Origin: Saururus chinensis
Taxonomy: Eukaryota; Streptophyta; Magnoliopsida; Piperales; Saururaceae
Direction of reading: 5' to 3'
DNA: 64,000 bases
Assembly (NCBI GenBank): GCA_035235625.1
Contig: CP141147.1
Span: forward strand, 30,548,756-30,612,755
The position numbers and the translations under genes are program-made. Of the stretch, positions 14,977-25,554 are shown piece after piece; position 1 is the first letter of the stretch; the number at the start of each line of letters is the position of its first letter. Under the pieces are notes generated by a model, which did no database searches, was not told where the DNA came from, and was given only the letters and a program-made list of their open reading frames with translations.

Positions 14977-16193
14977 ATAAATAGATAGATGAATAAATAG
15001 ATAGATAGTATATATGTATATGTGTAATTGATCATTTATCTTTTGAAACGATTTCTTTCTCCAGAAGAGCAATGAACATGTTTCGTTGCATACAAGATGC
15101 ATAAAATACACAAATAACTAGTCTGTGAAAGTGTAGAAAGGCTACAATATTAAGATGGTGTCCAAGTGGTACCAGAGAATTGGATCCTACTGATGAAAGT
15201 GCCTTCGAAAGGCCACCTTTTGATTTCTATTCAATTTTGCTTCTTTTGGTTTTTTTAAGTATTCAATATATTATTTTATTGATATTGGGTTGAATAAACT
15301 TGCATTGAGCTGATGAGCAACCAGCCTTGTCTATTTCTGATTTTGCTCCTCTCTTGTGCCGTACATACTTATTCTCCTTTTTAGTAGTCCCTGTGAGAAG
15401 CATTTTAAGCATTTTCTTTGCTCTTACTGACAGTGAGCTTAGCATAAGGACATATGTGAGCCGTCCGATCCAGAAAATTGATGGCGTGATGCCAACTTGC
15501 TCTAACATATGCGCATTATCTTCTTCTATATCTTCTTTATAGAGCCATCTTTTTCAAACTAAAATAATAAATAAGAGCAGTCAAGCCTACATCAACTTTT
15601 CAATTGGCCAACATGTCCTCTCTTCTATTTAAACACAAAATTGTGGTCACTAAACTTACACACCACTATCAAACACTTTATCCTAAAACATATACTCAAA
15701 CCATGAGATAATATCACTTTTTTAATTATCTCAAAGGTAGGTTTTTCATTCGATGTTGAAATTATCTAGAGAGTTTGAAAAGGTGTTGAAAGCAGTGCAT
15801 AAAAAGTTTTTTTTTTTTATTAGAAAGTCTCTTTTAACCTTCTAAGAACGGATTGTATATTGGCATATGAAATTTTGGGCACATCTAATTGGAAGAGGAT
15901 GCAGCGAAGCATTGGGCTAGAGAACCTACAAGATTTCTCTTCATGCAACATTTGCAGGAAGAACCTACTACTTACTATGCCAAGATTATTCTATGCTATT
16001 ATACTAAGGAAGCATATATACGGATACAAATATGGAATATGGGTACAATACGATATAGATATAGGGCAATGCAATAATTTTCAAAAATCAAGATATGATA
16101 TAAGAGAATATGTATATTGAAATATTATATTTATATATATACTCACTATCCCATATTAATTGTCTAGATTAGAAAACTAAAATGACTAAATTT
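14977..16193. other. Gene-free stretch
   Basis: Open frames of up to 86 codons are present on both strands, with no recognisable domain. I see no element ends, RNA genes or clear repeats. Confidence 0.5.
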
Positions 16194-16783
16194 AAGTACA
16201 TTTTTGGTTAATTTTTGTATTAGTAGTTTAATTACAATGAAAATGTAATATGTCTGAAAAATAGTTACAAATGCCCAGTTTTTGTAGGTAAGTTATGCTT
16301 AAAAACATAATATATAGTTTTTGAACATTTCTACTTGATGTTTTGAACATAAATCAGATACTTCCAAGTCATAAGCATTTGTTTAATATTTATTTAAGTA
16401 AAGGGTATGAATAAATGATTTATATGTGGTGTGATATAATAAGTAGGAGACACAAACTATATACGATGTGTGCACAAATATGATACAAGTACATTTTAGG
16501 TTAATTTTTGCATTAGTAGTTTAATTACAATGAAAATGTTGTTATATGTCTGAAAAATAGTTACAAATGCCCAGTTTTTGTAGGTAAGTTATGCTTAAAA
16601 ACATAATATATAGTTTTGGAACATTTCTCCTTGATGTTTTGAACATAAATTTGATACTTCCAAGTCAGATAACATTTGTTTAATATTTATTTAACTAAAG
16701 GGTATGAATAAATGATTTATATGTGGTGTGATATAATAAGTATGAGACACAAACAATATACGATGTGTGCACAAATATGATAC
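16194..16783 (+). repeat. Two-copy tandem duplication, unit about 295 bp
   Basis: Copy one begins at 16194 and copy two at 16488, both with AAGTACATTTT(T/A)GGTTAATT. They stay aligned throughout, for example AATGCCCAGTTTTTGTAGG in both, with only a few substitutions and small indels. The second copy ends at about 16783. There is no open frame shared by the two copies that looks coding. The near-identity points to a recent local duplication. Confidence 0.9.
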
Positions 16784-17454
16784 AAGTATAGTGCTTGTTT
16801 TGGTGTATCTATAGATTATACATAAGGCTAAATAACATTTTCTAAGGAAAAGAGTAAAATTTATGAACATAGGCCAAAAAGGAGGCTTTAATCGACATCC
16901 ACCTAAAATACTAGGGGAAATATATATCTGGAATTTACTACACTTCAAATTGGCTTATATTAACAATTACTATAACTTTATATATACCTTTATTTTATTT
17001 TTACAAAGGCTCCATATATACCTTGGACACATAGGAGAGATTATACAGATGCTTACTGTGTAGTGTAGTGGGCCTTTTGTCATGTGACGTGTAAAAATTC
17101 CATTAAGATTTCCTCTAACGCAGCCAAGACCAACTTGCAAAGGCTGGCAGCAAGGGCCACGAGTGGAGATTCCTCCTCCGCCAGCATCACTCATCGTTGT
17201 TCTTCCTTTCTTTGGGCCCACCCTCCAACCAAGAGGGCTCAACATAAGGATATATGTGAAAAGGAGATAAATGCAAAGCCTAAAGATAAAAAGTAGATTA
17301 TATTTAAAGCCCTTATCTTTATTAAAACTAGGCATAAACCCTTTTATGTTAAAAAATATAATACATATACATCTTAGTTTTTTTTTAAAGTGAATATATT
17401 TTTATCATTCATTATTTTTATTATTTAAGTAAAATAGGTGGATACTTCTACATC
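16784..17454. other. Gene-free stretch
   Basis: An open frame of 121 codons on the minus strand (17335-16970) has no recognisable domain. I see nothing else to support. Confidence 0.45.
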
Positions 17455-17580
17455 TTAGTTCGATTCTTTATGACTCGACTAGAAGGGGCAGGGCAATCAG
17501 CCTCTTAGAGTATAAAATCCTACCATCAATCTCTTTGGACATATAGCAACCTCAAACTTCATACACAATGGGTAAATTGG
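17455..17580 (-). repeat. Dispersed repeat family C, copy 2
   Basis: Minus-strand match to the family described at 2440-2590, with the ATTGATGGTAGGAT block and the CTGATTGCCCTGCCCCTTCT block shared almost exactly with the copy at 35760-35915. Confidence 0.55.
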
Positions 17581-19674
17581 AATATAATCTCATGTTGACA
17601 GCTAACATAGTAGGAGTGTAACACCACAAAAATTTTCCCAAAATAAAAATATAAATTGGCAGGGCACCGATGCATTGGTGAGTGTGCCAATAAAAAACAT
17701 AGTCAACTGTCAGCAAAAAAGAAGAAACAAACAACCTTTAGCTAAGAGTGCATGACACTGACATGTTGGAGGAAGGAAAAATTAGAAGAATCGAGAAAGA
17801 ATTATCAGGAAAACACAAGTATAAATTGCTAGTTTTAAACCAAAAATTATGCTTTGGAGATTTGATATGAAATGTCTATGATAGTATGAGTTATTTTGAT
17901 GATTAAATATTGATCTTGTGTAGAAAATTATTAATGGGTAGTATTATAATCATGATTATATATTATTGTTGGTAAGCATAATTTATATAGTTATATGAGT
18001 ATTAATTGAAGTTTTTATTGATACAAATATTGTGGCTAAATATTTTTACAAAGGTAAAATAATTGAGCACTAGAACGAGAACTTTATTTCTTCTACTCTA
18101 ATCATTGACGTGTTCATTAACACATCGATGAGGTCGTCAATGGTTAGAAGAAGATGAACAAGACTCTCATCAACACACATGGGCGCGTTAGTATTGAACT
18201 CGGTAGTGAGATTGATGCATCGGTAATGATGTCAATAAATCAAAGTCTTCTTAGTCTATTCATTGTCAGAGATAGACACGATGATTGTGTAGATGGTCAT
18301 CGACACCTATAATGATACATCGATGGGTTGATTGATGGTACATCAGTTCATACTTTTCAAGTAAAGTTTTTACCAATGTTTACACTACTTTTGAAATGTA
18401 TATTAGTATAAGTTACTTGTATAATGAATATAGGTAAATATTGAAATACATGGTAGAATATATTCCTATGATTTAGGGGTAGGTAAATGCTATGTTTGGG
18501 CCTTTTAGAGAGTAAAAGACATCAAGTCATTGTATATGACAGTTAAAAACATATGGGTCAAGTCTTGGGTTATACTCTAAAAGTGGGTCCTTTAGCCATG
18601 TAGAGGAGCTTCATGGTAGCAAATATGACTATGACTTTCGACTCCCCTTAACATGTGAGTTTTTGTATATAGATTCTCTCTCCGAGGCCCTAGCGTGGGT
18701 TCAAATGGTTTGTAGAATTTAAATATACATGACCCCAACGCAGTAATTATGGAATATTGAGAATCTCAACCACTTGGGTCTCACACCCTCAATTTTTACA
18801 ACTATTTTAATGAAAATATTTGCCTTCAATTAAAAATTTATAATGCACACCCCTTCTTACCATGAAATGGATAAAATCATATTATACATTTACAAAATAT
18901 TGAAATATTAATTTGGGGACATGAGAACGATCTCTTTCACAAACACTTGTAGTGATAACATAATAAATAATTATTTAAATATTTAAAATATTAAAATATT
19001 CACATGAGCAATGGCTAAATATTTGTCTGTTACATATGCACAAGCTAAAGAAATGATAAATGATATTCTCTCATGCCTAAACATCAAATGTAAAGGGGAA
19101 AAATAAATCATCAAATTGAAAGTAGCTTCCTATTACCTCTAAGGTATTCTTCCTGGGAAACTTACACCACAAAGGATGTTGAGTATGCATGTGTACATAG
19201 TGGAATTACCATCCCAAAGAAAATAAATGGTTCGATAAATATACTAAGAGAGAATATGTTGTTAATATCAATACAAATGACATAGAGATCAAAGTTTACA
19301 CATATATCCCTTTATGTGATGAGTATATTTACAACATTGAAATCCACTTTAGGGTTCTCTAAACATGATAGCCTTATCTATGACTTCTCACTCAACTAGA
19401 TATTAGACTATCATGAATTTGACCTTAAGTCTTTGCCTGAAGTCTGCCTCACTTCATCAATGACATGAAGTAAAGGCTCACTAAAGCTCATAGACCATAA
19501 TATCGAGATCTTGACTGTCATGATCATTGGAACCTCATGTATTACATTACACAATATCAGTCATCTTTTTATACTCTAGTCCATTCTAACCTAACTCCCG
19601 AGCAAGGGGAACAGTTTTACATAACTCCTATCCTTATAGAGATAGAAGACCATGATCATTTTTTATACTATACC
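17581..19674. other. Older repeat sequence left of the solo LTR
   Basis: AT-rich sequence with recurring CATCGATG- and GGTCGTCAATG-like words, also seen beyond the solo LTR (22290-22470 and 23040-23115). At 23165-23195 the minus strand reads TGTGACACCTCGTG, a common Gypsy LTR start. I infer that 17.7-23.2 kb is one decayed, minus-oriented LTR-type element into which the solo LTR inserted. The left border and target duplication were not found. Confidence 0.35.
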
Positions 19675-21997
19675 TGAAACGACCCGACCCGAGCCGGGCC
19701 CACAAAATCACTGATAGGAATTTGAAATTTTCCTTAAGCCAGGAATCATCGTCTGTGTGCGAGAGGTACAACGTTCGTCTACGCACTACGGAGCTTTATG
19801 GCTTCCCCGTACGTAGACTTAGGTTGTAACGATCACATACACACAACGAAGCTTCATAGTTCGTCGTGTGTAAAACAGAATAAAACATATTATATATAAT
19901 AATTTGGATCGGGCCAACGTTGCCTTGCCGTTGGTTGCCTACGTACGTATTGGATATTATTCCAATACGATCGGATCCGAACGTAGTTCTGCCTAACGGC
20001 TACTACACACAACAAGCATCACAAAATCGTATAACATACGTATTTCCGAATATTTAATCGGAAGTATAAATCGGAGTCAGCGTAAGTTAATAAATTAACG
20101 GAATCATACGTCTCGCTCTACCATAGAGCGGGATTAAAATCACATACACATATCTCGCTCCATTACTGAATCGAGACTGAGCACAACAACCAGCTCGCTC
20201 TATCACTGAGCCGAGACCGGACACACACACACACACACGTCTTGCTCTACCCTAGAGCAAGACATCACACTTCACAGCCTATAAGCGTACATCATAGCAT
20301 ATAAGCTCACATCATGGCATAGCACACATCATGGCATAGCACACATCATGATATAACACACATCATGGCATATAAACACGTAACACGGCATAGCACGCAT
20401 CATGGCATGACACACATCATGATATAACACACATCATGGCATATAAACACGTAACACGGCATAACACGCATCATGGCATAGCACACATCATGATATAACA
20501 CACATCATGGCATATAAACACGTAACACGGCATAGCACGCATCATGGCATGACACACATCATGATATAACACACATCATGGCGTATAAACACGTAACACG
20601 GCATAGCACGCATCATGGCATGACACACATCATGATATAACACACATCATGGCATATAAACACGTAACACGGCATAGCACGCATCATGGCATGACACACA
20701 TCATGGCATAATTAAGACGGGAGATCAGAAATGCTTACTCCCCTCATGTCTTGCGAGGTAGTAGAATTCGGAGTTGCTCGTATGAGCATCCTCCCCTTCA
20801 GATCCGAAGATATAAAAGAAGCTTCCTCTAGTCTCCATACGTTCTTCGTCTTGTGTCGAAAGATTACGTATAACGTCTTTCCTCGTAGGAGACTCTTCTC
20901 GTTTTCTGTGCTATGAGCGGTGGACAGAACCTCCCATACTCTGGATTACTTCTCTTGATGTAGCCCGACAACTTTGGACAGAACCCTGTCTTGCTCTAGG
21001 CCCTTACTTCTTGTTCGGTGCTCGAAGATAACGGGCGGAACCTCTCCTTGTCTTGAGGCATTTCCTCCTTATACGGTTGCCAAATTAAAGAACGGACCTT
21101 TCTATCGTGTAGAACATACTCGATTTAGTCAAGAACGCCTCTTGGATGGACTAAATCGGAGTTAGGATGCTTAAGAACGGGGAGAAAGAAGTTTGTCGAT
21201 GCTCGGGCAGAACCTCTCCTTGTCTCGAGGCATTTCTTCCTTATACGGACTCCGAATCGAAGAAAGGACCATTCCATCGCGTAGAGCACACTCAATTTAG
21301 TAGGAAACGGGTCTTGAACGGCCTTAATCGGCCTCAGAACGGTCGTAAAGCAGGGCAAGAAGTTCTGACTGAAAATTGGAACGAAATGGGGTTTATAAAG
21401 ACCCCCGAGCCGCCGAAACTGCGGCACCGCGCCGCCAAAACCGGCGGCGCCCGCAGAAAATGCGCGCGGCTCGCGCCCGCGCGTTCCGGCTGGAATCATG
21501 TCGCACAGGAATCCGCGGTCCCGCGCGGGCGCGCATCGCGGTGAACGTGGCGCTGTCATACGCGCCATGTGGCCGGCCATGCGCAGCGTGTGCCAATCGC
21601 GCGCCGCCCGCGCCGGCTCACCCATTTTCCATTTTCTTATTATTATTTTTTAAATACTTATCTACTTCAAACGCGCGTATCTCCCCACCCCGGAATCATA
21701 TTCGCACGTTCTAGGTACCGTTGGACTCGTATCGACGAGCTCTTCAATACAAACCCACTTAAAGTAGCAAATCACACTATTTCTAAGTGGGTCCCGCCTA
21801 TTTTCTACACTTGTCGAGGTCATAACTTCCGGTCCCGACCTCCGTTTCGCTCGTTCTTCGAATCGTTACGCTCGTTTCTTTGAGCTCAACTTATATACAG
21901 AGGTTTCATCCTCTGAAATCCTCTAAAATTCATCACAAAATTATCCAATTAGGCCTAACCCTTGAGGTTAGACGTAATCGAAAAGCGAGTCGTTACA
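19675..21997. mobile_element. Solo LTR, 2323 bp, with 5-bp target duplication
   Basis: The segment begins TGAAACGACCCGACC and ends GCGAGTCGTTACA, so it has TG...CA ends and near-inverted tips. The five bases ATACC occur directly before (19670-19674) and after it (21998-22002), the classic integrase target duplication. There is no primer-binding site, gag or pol at either side, so this is a solo LTR, the usual product of recombination between two LTRs. Its style is that of Gypsy LTRs. Orientation is uncertain: TGTAACGACTCGC on the minus strand is the more usual LTR start. The interior has a 71-bp tandem array and a CpG-rich pocket. It sits inside older repeat DNA. Confidence 0.85.
20310..20716. 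repeat. 71-bp tandem array in the solo LTR
   Basis: The word TAACACGG recurs at 20381, 20452, 20523, 20594 and 20665, exactly 71 bases apart. Each unit is made of shorter CATCATGGCAT-type words with CACACATCATGATATAAC between. Units are almost identical, so the array is young or homogenised. The sequence before it (from about 20260) has the same short words in looser order. Confidence 0.9.
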
Positions 21998-22002
21998 ATA
22001 CC

Positions 22003-25000
22003 TTTCTGTTCTTCATTGCTAAATGACTCACTTGAAGAGCCAATAAGACAATAAAATTCTTATACCTTATGTACCAAATGTATAATAGTTTGGGGTGACC
22101 AAATCATCAACTCACATTGTTTCATAAACATGTATTAGGGTTTACTAACCCTTACTTACTATATGCTTACTCAACATTTTATACGCATCACACAATCTTT
22201 AAAAATCATGCAATTATATGTAATTGTTATATATACCTTATTCCTTGTTATAAAGCACATTAAAAATCTTTACTATGAGGTACCAACTGTAACCTAATTG
22301 ACAAATTAGTTAGACGTCAATGACCATCCGTAGATCCACCAATATGTTGAACACTAATGGATAGTAGGATGGCTTGATAAGTCTATTTCATCTACATGTC
22401 AAGTGGATCATCGATGACAATCGATAAATCCACCGATGGCTTACTGATGTGTTTGACTCATTGTCGATGACCAGTCAACATGTATGGTTCTACATTTACA
22501 CAAGAGCACCTTTCACTTGTGTCGTCACCGACATATTTGTGACCTCACCAATGGTCGAAAAAAACACGATCAGAGACTCCCCCTCCTTTACAAACACATT
22601 TTTCTTACATCAAAACTATTGGAAATCATTCCAAAATCAATTATAAACCATTTGAGTTACAAATAAAGTATTAAACTATTCATAATTTGAATTCACCATT
22701 AAAGCACTTTCATGCAAAACTCGGCTTAATGAACAACATAAACATGAGTTCATGATCATTAAGAACTTGAAGAAAATATGAAATTAGAATTCATTTCTTA
22801 AAATTCAAGAGGAGATTTTAATGCAACATGTATTAACATGATTTTTCCTTTCTTTAAAGCAAGTCTTCCTCCCGATTTGCACCTGAACACAAATCTTCCG
22901 CCACCAGGACTCCTATGAGACTCCCTTCTCTCTCCCAATTCTGGATTTTATTCTGTTTATATTGGGATAACTATTTATAGAGTCTTGTAACCACATAACT
23001 ACCATGTTTTCTTAGATAACTAATGAGTATATATAGTTATCATCGGTGGACCATCGATGCTTCGATGCATGTCAATAGTAAATTGTAATGTATTATTGGT
23101 AGCTCAGTGACATTTAGTATTTGTCGGTGATTAAGAATAAATTTTTAATTAAATAAAAAATAACTTTCTTCTTGAAAACACGAGGTGTCACATGGTTCTA
23201 TCAGGCCTTTCGGGTCTTAACTTCATAGTGTGAATGGAGTAGGTGATAGTCTTCAATAAGAATTTGAAGCTATTTTGTGGAGTGATATAAATTTCAAAGA
23301 GTCATGCAATTATCCTTGATATTGCCACAAATTTAGTGACCACTTTTATTTATTTTTTTATTTTTAAGCTTGAGTTCGAGCATGAAATATTAGAAATTGA
23401 TTCTTTTTTCCCTTGCATTGTTAATTTACTTTGGTTTTTGTATTGCCATTTCACTAGGTATGCAATATACTCAACATTTTTGTGGCGGAGTAGTTGTGCT
23501 GTAGGTAGAAGACATTTGCGACCGGGGTAGGGATGAACATAGTAAATAAATTTCATAAAATTCTTTTTGATCATTGATAGAAGGATAAATGTAGGCATGA
23601 GAATGTGTCAATTATTTTAACTTTTTTAAAATTGATGTAATGACAGACAAGTGCCCAACTAGTGGGTCATGTGTTATTTTTATTTTGATCGAGTTAATTA
23701 GCAATATAATTACTATAATAGTCAGTTGCATTGGATTGCGCAAATGGTTACTCATGGCCCCAATAGTTCATAAACCAAGATTTGACAATTTCTTTGAGAA
23801 ACATTTGTCTCCTCTTGATTTTATTCTGCGGCGTCATTTTAGAAAATGGAATATATTTTTCATGTAAAATTGGGGGCATGACAGAGTGGAGGTCCAAACT
23901 CATAATCTTGCTTCTTAAGGTGCATTATTCTTTGTTTCTATCTTTTTCCGTCATGATTTAGTCCTTCCTAGAGAAAACAAGAGCTCTCCCAACAAGGACA
24001 AACTAACCCCCTAGTATCTCCGTAGTAACATGAAGTTCCTACTTTGTGCCCTCACCCTGCAACCCATTTTCATCGTAGTGATAGATTGGCCATGGTCGAG
24101 GCCACCATAGGTGTCGGCACTAGGTGGTGGTAGAAAAAGAAGGGTAGCAATGACTTAGTGCACTTAACCACCTATGTCTTTAAAAAAACTAATAAAAAAG
24201 AGTATAAAAGCAATGGTTGAAACATAGGAGGGTCTATATACAATTACACAAAAACTAAGGAGTATGAATAAAATTCACCCCAAAAAAAACCCGGCCTATT
24301 TCGTCCAGACTCGGGCCCTCGTGGCGCGCGCAGTATTGCACATGGTCTCCAGTATTTTTCTCGCTACAGTCTGTCTGCTTATAACTTACCCACCGTATTA
24401 CCATTTATACCCCTACAATACACATCTATTTCCACATTCATCCAGTTGAAAAGGGCAGCAGGCCGGCAACTGCCAGGGCGGTATCTGTCATTACGCCACA
24501 ACAAGGGATAAGAGAGGAAGTGGGGGCAACTGTCGCCGCCCCTCTCGAGGGAGGAGACACCCAAGACGTGGCGGTGGCGATCGCCTCTGAGTCACTCTCT
24601 GAGTCACTGAAACCCTCGAAACGCCCTCCCTCTCCCCTCAGTCACTTCACCTCCTCCCCCCTCATGGTGGGAGCTGCGCATCCCTTCTCATCTCGCACAA
24701 CGTCCACACCAAGCAACATACAGAGTAGAAGAAGATGATGGAGATAATGGAAAGGGAGCTGATCAGAAATGATACAACATTATAGTACAATTGTCATACT
24801 AAGATTTAGCACTATATTTGCCTGTAACAAAAGAATAATGATCACTAGTTGGAACAAAAACAAAGGAGTTTATTAATTGCGTCTCCAGCTCAGGATTGCA
24901 TCTGGGTTTTCACTCGCCACCGCCGAAGAACTGTCGTTCGTTTGCTTCATCTTCCCTCCCTCCGTGGGAAGCGTTTTTTGTTACTTGTGTTTTTTAGCAA

Positions 25001-25299
25001 GATTTTCTTACTGGTTCACTGTTCATGGCCGCGAGCACTTATTCCCGGCGTGCGTTTCTTGTTGGGTTTGGACTTTGGAGAAGGATCTATTCTTATTCTG
25101 AAAACCAATCAAATAAATAGGTAAAAAGAAGAAAAAAAAGGATCGAAGCAAGACCCGACCCCGACCTGATCATGACACAATTTGGATCTCAACCTCGACC
25201 GAATGGACTCCAATACTCGCTTACTTCATCAAATAAAACCTTTAACCGAAATGACTGAGAATAAAGAAGAAGCAGAAAAATGAACTGAGAAAGAGTGGA
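22003..25299. other. Repeat remnant and unassigned sequence
   Basis: To about 23200 this continues the older element described at 17581-19674. From 23200 to 24240 nothing is recognisable. From 24290 to 24740 the sequence is richer in G+C and includes ACGTGGC at about 24565, a G-box/ABRE-like core, and a 72-codon plus-strand frame (24520-24738) without a known domain. It might be the promoter side of an unseen feature, but no gene is supported. 24750-25300 shows nothing I can name. Confidence 0.35.
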
Positions 25300-25533
25300 A
25301 ATTAGTAGTTTCTGGGGAGATGGGGGGATGAAGATTGATGGGCATGCAGCAGATTCAGCTCGACTTCTTCTTTCATGTCTTCTTCTTCCTTCCCCCCAGA
25401 GGGATATCTACTCAGAACATGGAGACATATTGTACAAGCAGAAAAGAGAAGGGAAGAGGAAGATGAAAATGCAATGAAGAGAGACTGAAAGACGGGGCTA
25501 ATGGGTGTGCGGATCGATGAACGAATTGCGATT

Positions 25534-25552
25534 TGTGTGTGTGTGTGTGTGT
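25534..25552. repeat. (TG)n run in the 3' UTR of the trihelix gene
   Basis: About nine TG units start only a few bases after the stop codon of the minus-strand gene (as CA repeats in the mRNA). The position makes it a useful length marker. No effect on expression can be read from the sequence. Confidence 0.9.
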
Positions 25553-25554
25553 TT

